Shown in pieces: positions 33,871-46,699 of a DNA stretch of 64,000 nt (position 1 is its first letter; each line of letters starts with the position of its first letter). The position numbers were made by a program, and so were the translations under genes. The stretch lies in assembly GCA_963691655.1 (NCBI GenBank), contig OY829327.1:55812079-55876078 (forward strand), in the 5' to 3' direction. Under the pieces are notes generated by a model. It made no database searches, had not been told where the DNA came from, and saw nothing but the letters and a program-made list of their open reading frames with translations. The DNA is from Toxonevra muliebris. Its lineage: Eukaryota; Arthropoda; Insecta; Diptera; Pallopteridae.

Positions 33871-36662
33871 GTACACGGGTTCAATAATTGCTCCCATTAC
33901 AATTTTTTAATTTAAACCCTATTTAGTAGACGTCCAACTAAAGTACTTTGAATTACCATAATTATTATTTACTTTAATTTGATTTTTGGATATATTTGAT
34001 GAATAAACAATTGAATATAGCTCCCGTTTAAAATAAATTTTTGAATTCATGTGAAGCAATATTTAAAAATATAAAGCAAAAAAATTAGGTTTAAGTAAAT
34101 AATATTACGACATAAGTAAATCTTTCTACTTTGTTAAAAATTTAGAAATTGAAAATCATGAAATATTTTATTTAGTATTATAATTTTTTGACCACTGTGC
34201 AGCAATTTTCAAGGTTGTCGTTGAATATTTGAACAAATTTTTATTTTATTTTATTTTTAAATAATCAAAATAAAATATAGAAAGAAATAAAACGCGCGTG
34301 TGTAAAAGCACAAATACCACAACAACAACAACACGAAATAAGAGAGACAAAGAGAGAGGGAGATAGAGAGAGGCAGAAGAAAAGAGATAGAGAGCGAAAA
34401 TATAATAAAAACACATTTTTATATTTCAAGTGCACTTTTTGTGTGATAATTTTTTCATGATGATATTGCGGCAACAAAAATGAACAGAAAAAGCTTTTTC
34501 CTTCTTTTTATGAGTTTTCTAGTTAGGTTTCTTCTTCTTTTTTTTTAATGTATGCAAATTATATTTTCGTTTTTACTTTTTTCATGTGTATATGTATTTT
34601 TTAACATAGTTTTGTATTAACTTGAGGAACAAATCTTTTTAAGTAAAATTAGAACAAGAACAAGCAATAATTTTGCCGCCAAATCGTACCAAAAACTAGA
34701 AAAATAACTAGTAATATTGATAATAATACAAATAGAAAAGAAAACGCGTACGCGAAATTGTGAACGAACGAAAAGAACGCGAACTAAAATCGCACTAAAA
34801 AAGATGAAGCGCCTAAAAGGCGAAAAGAGTTAAGAGCGTCTGAGAGTTCAATTTTTTGGGGAGAAGTTAAGCTTTGCTATTATTGTGGAGCAATGTGAGC
34901 GCACAATAATGAGCACTAAAGCGGCCAGAAGCAGCAGCCAACAACAGCAGTCAACAGCAACAACGTCAAAGTCAAAGCCAACAAGACAACAACATCGACA
35001 TCGACATCAACAATGATGATAAAAAATCGTTAGAGCGTAAGTGAGTAAGTGAGAGAGAGAAAGAGTACAAGCTATCTTTTTTATTAAAAAAAAATAATTT
35101 TTTTTTATGATTTTAACAGCAAAAAAATATAATATTTTAACTTAACAAAGCACTTCATTAACCGCCACACTCTCCTCACCGAAAACAGCAAAAATTTACC
35201 AACTTTATATAGAGAGACAAACACTCTGCTGCCAACGCGAATTAGATAAGCGAAAAGCTCGTCGAGCTGTTAGCTTCTCAGCGCATCCATAATTTCATAT
35301 GCGTGCACAGTGATCATGTTTGTGTAAGTGATTAGTGTATGTGTGTGAGTTTTTTAACATATAATTTTTATTATTACTAAATACGCTCTTGTTGATTTTC
35401 GTTTCGTTTAGTTTTTTTTTTTTTTTTTGCTGTTGATTGTGATGAAGTAATTATTATTGCCAATCACTCATAAAAGCATACACACTCATACATTCCAACA
35501 CAAATACCTATACGTACATAGAAATGAACTTGTATGTATGTAGCTCTAGGCATTTTTTTGAATTCTACAATTTTCTGTTCTTCTTTTCTTCTATTGTACC
35601 TATTTTGTATTTCTTAATATTTTGCTGACGTAATTCTTCGCAGCAAGCAAACATAAAAAAGAAAATCAAAGGAATTCATAATATTATATCATTAATTTTT
35701 CTCAGTGTATTCTAAGCTTATGCTACTTGGCAATTAGTTTTCTTTTCTTTTTTTTACCGAATGCTGAATTCTTTAGCAAGTTTTTAGTTGTTGTTAATTT
35801 GTGTGTTCTTCTTGCCACATTGTTATTGCTTTTGGGCACATGTTAAGCTTGTTGTTGTTTTTTCTTTTATTGCTACTGCTGCCAAAACCAAAATAATTAC
35901 CTATGCGTGTGTTTTCTATAGGAGATTCATAGATATTTTTCTATTTTTATTTATTTTTTTCTATAATTTACCTCTTGTCTCCTATACAAATGTAAATTTA
36001 TCTCACCCTGTTCGATTTGCTAGTTAAATTATATGTAAATTTATATATTCTAAAATCAAGGGCAGCAGTTCCATTAAACAAATATTCCAATAATTAAAAT
36101 GAAATTATCAGTGTAATTAATAGTTTATATAAAATTTCCTTTGAGTTTTTTTCTAGAATCTTTAATGTTAAACGAAGTAAATAAGAGCTGGCCTAAGGTA
36201 TTGAATATTTTATTAAACAAATTTTTCAACACACTCGGGGGTTAAGCTTACAGAATTATTGCTGGAACTCAAATTTTGTGTTGCGATTTTAAATTTTTAA
36301 GTACCTAACATCAATTTCAACTACGTTTGTGCCACTATTATTGATTAGTCACTTTAAACAACTGCGAACTAAAGTCTTGGAAAATGCAGTTAACACCTTT
36401 TCTTCTATAAATGCACTTGACAAAATTCAGACAACAAAATTTCAAAACTATTTGAAAAGTTTGAAACCGTATCAAAGATGCAGTTAGAAAATAATTTCGG
36501 CTAGTTAAACAAAAAATGTGCTTGGATGGGGAATTGATACCAGTTTGATGCCTACGTAAAGACTAAGGATGAGAAAAAGATATCGATATTTTTCGATAAT
36601 TATCGTTAAGGAATAATATCGTAATGTATCAGCAGCGTTTGTTGTTAACGATAAATTGTAGT
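33871..36662. other. Intron with a less AT-rich block
   Basis: Mostly AT-rich, with a GA-rich tract at 34335-34400 and T runs at 35410-35430. Within it, 34740-35045 and 35160-35330 are distinctly richer in G+C than their surroundings (see the separate entry for the first block). Confidence 0.4.
34740..35037 (+). other. Possible noncoding exon (plus strand) or conserved regulatory block
   Basis: The plus strand has a CAA/CAG-rich, relatively GC-rich stretch (34920-35010) resembling fly 5' UTRs. It ends with a strong donor-like sequence, GAGC|GTAAGTGAG at about 35037. No open frame of note. It could be the first exon of an antisense or nested transcript, or simply an enhancer. A TATATAAAG on the minus strand at about 35202-35210 is an alternative hint of a promoter facing the other way. 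Weak evidence. Confidence 0.25.
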
Positions 36663-37209
36663 GTGATGACTACATTTGTTCATTTACCTGTTTATATATT
36701 ACTTCAAATAACGAAATTGACAGGAACTTAAGTCATGACTTTGAAAATTAACCTCTAGATTTAATTTTTATAGTCTCCTAAAAAACTATCATGAACTGAT
36801 CGAATGGGGACCGTTCAGAAAAAATGACACCTATAATCATTTTCTCACAAGCACACACACTCTCTCATGTACTAGACTTTCAAATAACGAATAACGTTAT
36901 GCAAATAACGTTATGCAGACTAGCTACAATGAGGAAAAAACAACAACATAAGTATATAGAACGGTAGTGGTAGTTTCTTTCAATATCTCTGTTCAGTGAA
37001 GATATTTGGAATCAAATCTGTAATTCTGGGTTATGATTTCAAATACTAGTAGTTTATATAGGATATTGAAAGATTAAGAACTATCACTAAGATCACTGAT
37101 GAGGAATTGTGGCGGATTCCGAAACGGCCGTCTGATTTGCCCGTCTCTATATACATTGTTGTTGTGATGACTACATTTGTTCTTTGACCTGTTTATATAT
37201 AATTTCAGA
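36663..37209 (+). repeat. Retrozyme-like repeat, diverged single copy in ps intron
   Basis: This segment is the reverse complement of the ~488-bp unit tandemly repeated at 62672-64000. It holds one full unit plus a short overlap: GATGACTACATTTGTTC occurs at 36665 and again at 37166, about 501 bp apart. The copy differs by substitutions and a small internal duplication (AATAACGTTATGCA twice near 36893-36920), yet the hammerhead core at 37090-37138 is identical to that of the array. Confidence 0.85.
37090..37138 (+). ncRNA. Type I hammerhead ribozyme candidate (single copy)
   Basis: In order: AGATCA (stem I, 37090-37095), CTGATGAG (37096-37103), a stem II hairpin GGAAT/ATTCC with an 8-nt loop, CGAAAC (37120-37125), GGCC (37126-37129), the GTC cleavage triplet (37130-37132) and TGATTT (37133-37138), which pairs with AGATCA in six pairs including one G-U. 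All invariant hammerhead core bases are present. Stem III is only two pairs (A-U, C-G) closed by GGCC, as in hammerheads of Penelope-like elements and satellite repeats, which often work as dimers. Confidence 0.8.
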
Positions 37210-37276
37210 TAAATTTTGATATTGACTGAAACATACAGATCAGTAAAAATTTATACTACTGATTTATTTTGCATAT

Positions 37277-37587
37277 GCGGATACACGAGAGAGAATTTCG
37301 TTGAAATTCTGAATTTCAACACTACATAAAAGGTATTTCAAATTCGTTTTTGACAGATTAAAAGTTTGGAGAAGGTGAAGTTGAATTTTTGTGATTGTTT
37401 CTGTAAATAAAAATAAATAAAAATATTGCCTTTCAAAACAAAATCCAAAATGTCTAAAAAATGTAATAGATCATATATTTTTCCTTTTTTTACAACCTTG
37501 TGCTTGAGGCTCCGCTAGTAACTTTCGGCATTTCAAGTTCATTTCGTTGAAATGTTTCCTTGCCTGAAATTCCCTTTCGTGTGTCTG
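37277..37587. mobile_element. MITE with 23-bp imperfect inverted repeats
   Basis: The left end GCGGATACACGAGAGAGAAT (37277) and right end ATTCCCTTTCGTGTGTCTGC (to 37587) pair as inverted repeats with about four mismatches in 23. It starts right after the retrozyme-like repeat. No coding frame. Confidence 0.5.
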
Positions 37588-40500
37588 CACTAAAAGCCGC
37601 TTTTCTTTTTTTACACCCAGCTATGACTCGGCTGATTGGTTATGGATAAATAAATAAATAACACGAGAAACGCAGGCCTTCGGTTATATAGGTAAAATAG
37701 TTTTTTTTTGTTATTTGCCCAGCCAACCAGAAAAAATAAATTTGAGATAAACGCCCTATAATGTCTGTAACCATAAAACTACTTGGAGAAATATTGTTTT
37801 AAGATTTTAAAAAATGTTTTTTAAATTTCAAAAAATTGTGCACCTTAACTTTTAACATTTTAACATTTTTTGTGCAACAAACACTATACAACACTTTTGT
37901 CGTAGCAACTCAGGTTTTCGAGATATGGTAAATTTTTTGATTTTCCGGGTATGGGTCGCCAATGGAATGGTTTACGGAATGAGGAAATGCTAGCCGATTA
38001 TTGTTAGATGACCTTTGGGGACACAAATCCCAAAACACACAACAGACAAAATGTTAACACTACTGAATTCTTTGATTAATTAAAAGCAATGTTATGCATT
38101 AAAATTGATGAAGTCGTTGTTTTTTGTTTCTAGCTCCGAAACTAGAGTTTGGAAACCCATTGACATTTACGCTAACGATTCCTAAAAAAATCAGTGATGG
38201 GATATTTCGTTTTCAGCACCTAATAATGACAAAAAATCGGTAATACGAAAAAAACGTTTTTTTTAGTCAGAATTTCAAATTCGAATCTCTATAACGTTTG
38301 ACATAAATGGAACAAAGAATCAAATTAACTCTTAAATTAAAGATAGTTTAATTGCCTCTTTGAGAAGATATAGATGCTTTACTTTTCATTTCGAAAAAAT
38401 TGTAATTTTGATTATTTTTTATAAACTTCGCTGTTTTTAACTAATAATAACTTATAATATTAGGTTTTTATGCTATTTGATCATAGGGAAAGTTTAATGC
38501 TGATGACTTTGTTTAACCTTAAATTCTCGGGGTAGGCCAATTATTACTACACCCTTTAAAATACACAATAAATTTTTTATAATTCTTTTATATGTTTTAA
38601 AATTGAATCACGGACTCAGGTAGCTGTTCAAAATGAGCCAGGTGCGTGAGAATCGAACGAGCATTGAAATTTTGTTGTACCTCGCTTTTGTTTTGTTCCG
38701 ACTGGTACAATCTTTTTGGAACAATTTTTTAATTTCAATTAATACAGGTTAAAGTATAATTTATTCCATACATATTAATTGGATCAAGTACTTAGATCTT
38801 ATATAGGTTTGCTGTTTCTTCTGAACTATAAGTTAAAATAAAGCATAAGCAATTTCTTCTAAAATTAATTTAACTGGTATTTCCCAAACTCGTATTTGAA
38901 ATAGTTATATGAAATTATTTATAATTAAATATTGACAAAGATGACGTTATGACATAAACAATATTACCAACAACTAAAAATTAGCGGTGCGCTTCAAATT
39001 ATTTTACTATACTCTAACACCTATAAAAAGTCATATTTTTTCTTTCTCACCGCCATTCAAATTTTCCACAATTTAAAAGAAAAATGCAATTGCTGTCATT
39101 ATTTATACAGATACAAACACGACAAACAAATTAATTGATATGAGTTAAAAAAAATTGACAAATCAAAAATCAGAAATAATAAGAAGCACTAAAGGGGCGT
39201 ACAGTGGACGTCCAATATAATGAACCTAATGTTGTACACTCAATTCTAAATAAAGTAGTTATGTAAATGTAGGTATTAAATTTTTAGAAACCTATATTTT
39301 TTATTCCATTCATAAATAAAAAAATGCATTCAAGAAACAAATTATGTGGGGGAAAGGAATTACCGCTTAAGTCTATTTTCTTGTCAACCAAGTTTGCTCG
39401 CTTTGAATAGAAATATTATAGAATGTTTCAGAAGATTCTATGTTCAAATCAAAGACCATGCTTAAGGTAATATATAATTTGAGAAAATAATTAAAAACTC
39501 ACAACAGTTTAATATTTGTAATCTAAGATGTATGATAAAATATTTTTTATTGTATGTTAAGTCGAGTTAAGTTGTTTTTCCTTTTTACCTCCGAATTTAA
39601 AAAGAATCTTTAATATTTGTTTACATTTGTAAACATTGTATGAGTAGGCAACTACACTGCTTACTGCTTTTAAATACAACCCTAACAGCCATTTTTGCCA
39701 ACCTTAACTGCAGCCAACTTAGTTCACTCTCCTTTTGTAAATTGTTAAAAATTAGCGTGCTTGCTTTCATAAATAAAATTATCTCAACAAATCATAAATA
39801 ATCTGTTGGAGTTTCACATTCCACATTGTTTTGTTTGTGATGCTCGTAATATAGAACTATCAATGCAAAAATATTGGCAGTTTATGAAATAAAAAGTTCG
39901 TTAAACTGAATGTTCGCGATATTGTAGTTTCACTGCATTTTAATAACCAATTGAAATTATTCGTTCGTTCTATTAAGAAAAGCCCATGTATGTCCATCTA
40001 CACTGTAAAGAGTTTGGCTATTATCCAAGGCATCGTTGGCATATGCCCTTAATTTGTACAGTATTTAAGTAATTCAAGTGCTAAAATTGTTACTATAATA
40101 TTTCGATAGCCGATTAAATACGAAATTGACCCAAATAGATTAAGGCTACTGTTTCATTGAAGAAGTTGCATTTTTTTTAGAGGGATTGAAATAAGCAGAA
40201 GGAGTAGAAAATGAAGCAGGTGAGTAAATTAGAGCATTCAAAATATTTATCTGGCGAAGATAAGCTGTGAGTTTCTTTAAAGCTCTGGCTAAAAATGCAC
40301 AAAGAGAATTTTATATTACATACGCACATACACATGTATGTTCATATTCGTGCTAGTAAATCGAACAAAGAAGCTCAACAAAAAGGCACTTGTGCCACAA
40401 AAGTCAAAATTAGTACGCCACTTCATATACAAAAATGCACAAACACACACACACTAACACATAGGTAGATGTATTATACATACAAGTGCTTTTTGCACTT

Positions 40501-42095
40501 AAAATAAGAATACAGAAAAAAAAACTGAGAGAAAATAAAAGAAAATGTGAAAAATGCACTTTTCAAAGCTCATTCAATTGCAGGTTACCTTTAAGGTATA
40601 ACCCAAACAATATAACATATTTTTTTTCAATGTTGACCAAAACTAACATTGCAATATTAAACACACACTTATTACTGTATGTGTGTGTAAGTTCGTACCT
40701 GACGTTGCTCAAGGACGCTTGGCAAAAAAAAGTTCTTAAAAATGCAGCTGCTCAAAGCTAAAAAAAAACCCATAACTAGCAGTATTGGTCAAGTGCTACT
40801 GCTGCCTCTGCTGGTGCTGTCACATGCCACACTAACAATAATGCTCATGATGTTGGCGTGTTGATGATGGTAAAGATTAGTTAGCACAGTTAGTATAAGA
40901 TGAAAATGTTGGATGTTATTTGCGCAGTAAATCTGCGCAGGAGCATCGAAATGAAAATTGAAACAAAAGTTTCGATGAAGTACAAAACTGCAACAAAATG
41001 AAGGTAAACAAAGCAACAACAACAAACAAGGCATGTAACACGCAAGAGATACTTGTATATGCTGCTATTGCTATTGCTGCTGATACACGAACAAAAAGTA
41101 GGTCAACTACGACGCCAGCAGATTTCGATTGCTAACGAACACGACAACGACAACACAAAGTGCGACAAGAATGCCCCAGCAACGACAACAACAACAACAA
41201 TAGCAGCAGTGCACAAGCGGCAACTTCGTTGTCGACATCGTCATCATCATCGTTTGTCTGCCTGCAACATTGATGATGGAGGATGGAAAGTGTTTGCAAC
41301 GCACGCGCTCGCGCATGTGTGAGTGTGTGTGTAAGTCTATCGGAAAGTATTAAACGTGGTAGTTGTGTTGTTGCTGCCTCAATTATTTTCTCAATAAAAT
41401 TCTTTACTTGCTTCAGCTGCAATTTTTTACACCCTTGTCGTTGTATGACGCTTGCTTGTTCCATACAATCAAAATGGTAATGAGAAGTTTGCTGCATGCT
41501 GCAATTTCCTTTCTAACTATTCCTCTGCATTTCTCTTTTACTTTAATTTTTGTTTCATTTCCATTTATTTCAATATTTTTGTTGTTATCGCATGTTTCTT
41601 GGCATCTCTGCGTTTATCCCTGAACAATTTCGTTCTGCAAACACACATACACTTACATACACACATGCTTGCGGGTACACATGCACTGTAAGAGTTACTT
41701 GTATTTGCGTGTATGATAGAAAATTATGCAACATTTTCTTTATTTTTTTATTTATTTTATTTTTTTTTTACTGCGTGTAAATTTAAACTACAAATGTTTT
41801 CTATTGCCTTTCATTTCTAAGAACAAATTCCAACTCAGATCAAGAAAAGAATAATGATTGATTATACTTTAAGGAAGTCAGCTGGTAGGATCTTATGGGA
41901 ATAAGTAGCATTTATGATCCATGCTTCAAAAATCAGGAGAAATCAACTTCACATATGACAAACTCAAATTAGCCCTAACTATGAGTTCATTAAAATCGAG
42001 ATTTGCATCTGTAAATTTTTTTCCCCCGAAAGTGCTGAATTGCCATTTTTAAAAGTTGCCGTATTTATCAATTTTAATAAAGCCATTTGCCTGCA
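37588..42095. other. Intron, no element recognised; CAA/GAC-rich patch at 41.1-41.3 kb
   Basis: AT-rich sequence to about 40780. Then 40790-41330 is less AT-rich, with CAACAACAA, GTCGACATCGTCATCATC and TTGCTGCT repeats. Overlapping frames exist on both strands there, which points to simple repeats and not a gene. A regulatory role is possible but unproven. Confidence 0.35.
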
Positions 42096-42225
42096 TTAAC
42101 CCAGTAATGCCTAGCGGTGCCATATGTCGCTGAGCAGTTCCTGAGCCACGTTCAAAAACTATTTTTTTCTCAAGTTGCTTTCTTGATCTATTTACTTTGG
42201 TTCCCGCTCGTCTCTAATGGGTTAA
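42096..42225. mobile_element. piggyBac-like MITE, 122 bp, TTAA flanked
   Basis: TTAA at 42096-42099 followed by CCCAGTAATGCC, and TCTAATGGG followed by TTAA at 42222-42225. TTAA target duplications and CCC...GGG termini are the signature of piggyBac elements. No coding frame. Confidence 0.6.
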
Positions 42226-42344
42226 CAGAACATACATTTGAGAGACTCTATTCAGAAATGGCTATGTACAGTGGCGGTTCTAGGATTTGGGTTTAGGGAG
42301 AGCCGATTTTACTAAATCAAAGGATAAATATCAGGCTAGTTATC

Positions 42345-43170
42345 AACCAAAACCCAGACCTAGACCAAAAACTAGTGCAAAAATTTGTTCAATGTTCACA
42401 CCAAAAAATACGAACCAAAAATTAAAATGAGACAAAATTCAGACCAAAACCTTGATTAAAAAACAAACAACATTCAGACAACAAATCAGACCAAAATTCC
42501 AAGAAAAATCGATCAAAATGAGGCCAAATTTAGTCCAAAACTCAGATTAAAAACGCAAAATTTACACCGAATCCAAACCAAATTCAGTTATATCCTCAGG
42601 ACAAAGATGAAGCCAAAATTAAGAAAAAATTTTTTACCACAACTCAGACTAATAGTAAGACAAAACTTTAGACCAAAAGACAATAAATTAAACAAAAGCT
42701 GGACCAAAATTCCAGCTGAATTCAGACCAAAATTTAAATCATAATTCAAATCGGCTTCAGACCGAAATTCAGCCCAAAACTTGTATTCAAATCAAGCCAA
42801 TTCAGACCGAAATTTCGACCACAACTTAAACTAAGAGTTAGATTAAACTGAGGCTAAAAGGACGCCAAATACAAATTAAATTCAAACCGAAATTTAGGCC
42901 ACAAATCAGACCAAATGCTGAGGAAACGCTGGTCTGAGCAAAATTTGGCCACAATTTAGACTAAGAATTACACCAAAACTCAGACCAGAAGGATCTCAAG
43001 TACATACCGAAAGCAAATCAAAATTTAGACCAAACACGGATTAAAATTCAACTTAAATTCAAATTAAAATTCAGGCCTAAAATCAAAATAAAATTCTGAC
43101 ATGCAAATCAAACTAGAATTCAGATCAAAAACAGACAAAACCGGAAAATCCAACCCAAAAACTAGACCAT
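42345..43170 (+). repeat. Degenerate 12-bp minisatellite, unit near CAGACCAAAATT
   Basis: Over about 800 bp the words CAGACCAAAA, GACCAAAATT and variants recur every 10-14 bp with substitutions and small gaps. It has no open frame despite a period divisible by three, so it is not coding. It begins just after a hAT-like end motif (CAGTGGCGGTTCTAGGATTT at about 42271). Confidence 0.75.
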
Positions 43171-43510
43171 TATCAAGGTTTCTAAAAATAAGGCATCTAT
43201 TAACTTGAGCTAAAGGTTAGATTTAATGTAGTCCGAGTGTATTTAATAACCAGTTTCACAGTAACGTACATCCGATCGACACGTCCAGCATGGCGGATGG
43301 CAGCTTAGAATTGATTCAAATATACACCATTTTAATATTTATATTAAATTATTATTATTAAAATATTATATAATATGAAATAATATTTTAAATCCTAGAG
43401 TTCATCAATTGTTGAAAGTAAATGATTTCACTGCTGATGGCTTTTATGGAAAAGTCGAAACATTTTTGAGCCTTCTCAAAAATCACAGTTTACTACAAAT
43501 ACCAGCCAGA

Positions 43511-43557
43511 TTACGGACTTAGCTGTAATGTTTTTGTCATTACAGCTAAGTCCATAA
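43511..43557. repeat. 20-bp hairpin with 7-nt loop
   Basis: TTACGGACTTAGCTGTAATG and its inverse (43538-43557) differ by one base, with loop TTTTTGT. It could be a very short MITE or a stable RNA hairpin if transcribed. Confidence 0.7.
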
Positions 43558-45623
43558 TTTAAATAACAGGTCTCTAGGGGAAATTTGTGGAATAAATCTA
43601 TGAACAGTTTAACCCGCATTAAGAAACCGTAGCTTGCGACCAGCATCCAGGATCGGGTTTATCAGCAAATGTATGGGACATATTTTGAGAATTTAATGGC
43701 TACATCGTATCTCTTAAGAAAAACTATGAAACCGCACCAGCCAAGTAATGTTAGTAAGGGAGGTAAAAAAATTGCTACACGGGCTTAGGTCATCTAGGAA
43801 TCCAATGGTTTACGTATAAGTTATAAAATGCATATCATTCAAATTAGTTTACAGTCCAATTTTATCATAAGTTGCAATTATATAAAACTCATTTGTAGAT
43901 CTTCATTTAAGTTTACTATTATCGCCAAATTAATTATCATTTTAAAGTTATATTGCCATACTAAAATATTAAATTTATTTATATTATGTATATAGATGTC
44001 TTATTTATTTAAAATTTTGAAGTAAAAAATAAATGCTTTTATCACAATAAAGTGCATATAATATACATTTAGACTTGTTTCATAATGAAAATATCGCATA
44101 ATATAAATGGCAACAATGTAGTATACATATATGAAAATGAAGTTTTATCAAATGACGATGTTACAATAATAATTCTATTGCATACACCTGTATGTATGTA
44201 TGCGCTTGTGTGTTATTATTCTGGCTGATGTATGAACTACGTTTTATAATAAAAGCCCAGCTAAATAAACACAACAATTAGAGATGTAAGAAAACAAAAA
44301 TAATAAAATAATAATAAGAATTTAAAAGAAAACCTGAAAACAATGATGCAACAAGTTAAAAATATTTAATTAATAAGACGAAACGAAAAAACAAAAAAAA
44401 AAAAAATAAATGCATGCAAAAATTCTAAAGAATATTTTTTTTTAAATACTTTAATACAGACTTATTGAGATTATAGTGAACACGACTAGAACCAGCTAGC
44501 GATTTTATAAAGTGAGAGATGACATCATCGTCAGCAGTAGCAACATCACAAGCACAGCGCGGATGCAACTTCATTTGTTTATTATTATAGCAATAGCAAT
44601 AGAATTAAAAATAATATTTGATAATAAATTATTTAAATATGCCATTGTGATTGTATATGTAAGCGCTTCTGTAGGATATGCATTCGTATATGTGTATCAG
44701 TATAAACCTGTTTAAAGTTTCAATATTTCAATAAGCAATTAAATGCTTAATTTAATTATTTTATTATATAAATACTAAATACAAAACAGAAACAAAAATT
44801 ATTTATTTTTTAGATAAACACATATTTCAATGGAGATATATACATACGTCTTTAGTTTGTGCGTAAATTCTTGTTTTACTTGCAACCAGTTTTGACTTTT
44901 AACTTTTAATTTTAGAGCTTAAAATGTCAATCATATGCGTTCTTAGTTTCTGTGTTTTTTTCTCAAATATTTCCACTTTTACTATTTTGAAGTACATACG
45001 TGATACAGTGAGTATCGATAACAGAAAGATTACCTATGCACGCACGCACATACATACACAATCAGATACAGAAATAGATACAGAGAGAGAGAGAGAGAGA
45101 GAAAAAAAAGAGAGCGCGGGGTAAGTGTATTAGAAACTGAAACCTGCTGTTCAAGTTTTAGTGTTTACTTGTTTGTTTGTGTGTTTATATATGTTAGTTT
45201 GTTGTTTGTTGGTTCACCTTGATGCTGGCTGGCAACTTGTTTGTCAACTGACTGAATTGATGTATAGAGACTCACAACCTCTCTCACTCTCATCTCTCAA
45301 GCACCTGCTGACTATCTAGCTATGCTGCGGCTTCATTGGGAGTGGGACACATAACTATTCTATATATTATTTTTCATATTTATGTTTTGTACTTGCATAT
45401 TAAATATAAAAAATATAAATATTTCGGGGCCACAAGGAAACGAGAAGAGATAACCCAAAACCGAATCCGGATTTGTATAGAAATTTTGATTAAAACAGAC
45501 ATTTTGCGCCTCTGAAGTCCTGAACTTTCATGGGCCACCGGTGACTCTGTGGCTTTCAATGGGATTTTTTTACGATCTTTAAGATATAGAGATAGACAAA
45601 GTAACTTAGTACTAATTTTTCAT
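43558..45623. other. Intron, simple sequence only
   Basis: AT-rich intron with TATG/TATA repeats near 44190-44210 and a (GA)n tract at 45082-45102. No gene is recognised. Confidence 0.4.
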
Positions 45624-46121
45624 TTAACCCTTTCTTGACCGTAAGGAAACTAGAATCGATAGAACAAAACCTAGTCCAGACTCGCATTCTTCTACCTCCA
45701 AACTTATATTTCCAAAAAAAAGTAAACAAAAATTTTAAAAATATGGGAAATCATATTTGAGTAAATAGTTTTTCCCAGGTCATGCTAAAAATTTGGTCTA
45801 TTTAGACAAATTTTTTAGAAATTGTGAGCGATAAAAAATTAGCTAAATTTTTTCACTTTGATCCGTTACAGTACCGTGGTCGAAAAACTAAAATGAGTCC
45901 TTTCTGCACTCATCACATGTCACATGATGTGATAACAGACTTTCCCTGCAAGACAGGGATGATGGAACATTCAATACAGTAACAAATTTCTAAGTTTTTA
46001 CTAATACAATTTGAATACTTTCAAATTCTGTATGTCTTATTCATTCTTGCAATGCCAAGAGACATTAACTAGTGCAGCAAACATTACAAGAATAAAAGAA
46101 ACAAATTTCAACGGAAGTGGG

Positions 46122-46200
46122 TTTGCTTGGGTAACTCAGTTAATAAGCGCTTTGATGACAGTCACGATACAGAGTTGCAGTCACAGGTTCGAGCTCGGAA
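46122..46200 (+). mobile_element. tRNA-like SINE fragment (family 3)
   Basis: An A-box-like GTAACTCAGTTAATAAGCGC (46131-46150) is followed at tRNA spacing by a B box CAGGTTCGAGCTC (about 46184-46196). No acceptor stem pairs convincingly, so this is a tRNA-derived retroposon piece and not a tRNA gene. Confidence 0.5.
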
Positions 46201-46369
46201 AATTTTCATCTATAGGACAACACAATATAATAAACTCAGTAAAATAATAAATAAAAAAAGAACAATAATGTATAGACGAATAAATATAGCATTATTATAA
46301 TTAAAAACAAAATTTTAAATTTGTAGAAACTGAACCTTTCTTTAAAAAAAAAAAAATATAAAAAAGAAA

Positions 46370-46432
46370 TTTTGTGGATTTGAACCTTGGCTGCGTGCTT
46401 GCTGATGTACTAGACAATTAGGCTATAACGTC
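46370..46432 (-). mobile_element. tRNA-like SINE fragment (family 4)
   Basis: On the minus strand an A box (TATAGCCTAATTGTCTAGTAC, within 46407-46430) and a B box (AAGGTTCAAATCC, 46377-46389) lie at the spacing of a tRNA gene. The stems are not intact. A poly(A) tract lies on the plus strand at about 46345-46356. Confidence 0.5.
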
Positions 46433-46699
46433 TATTTTGAAGTTTTGTTTTTCTAAGTGATGCAAGTGAGGCAAATAAAGCATATACTATGAAACCTCAT
46501 ACCACACCGACGTGAAATTTGATTTTAATTTCTATCAATTCACTCCACTATAAATTTTCTTTCAGCCCAGAGTAAAGATATTATCACATTAAAAATATTT
46601 ATAATATTCCTAAATTTATAAAAATTGATTGCATAGTTTTTAAAAATAGCAAAAATTAATCTTGTGACACCGGTGTCACCATGGCACTGAAAGGGTTAA

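Larger units (their letters stand above)
45624..46699. mobile_element. piggyBac-like nonautonomous element, ~1.07 kb, TTAA flanked
   Basis: TTAA (45624-45627) then CCCTTTC, and GAAAGGG then TTAA (46696-46699). The right sub-terminal region GACACCGGTGTCACCATGGC resembles the GGTGCCAT region of the element at 42.1 kb. No transposase frame is visible, and two SINE-like fragments lie inside. The ends could coincide by chance, so confidence is moderate. Confidence 0.4.

Noticed and set aside
41053..41497. Overlapping frames on both strands around 41.1-41.5 kb
   Set aside because: They arise from CAACAA, ATCATC and TTGCTG repeats read in different frames. No conserved motif.
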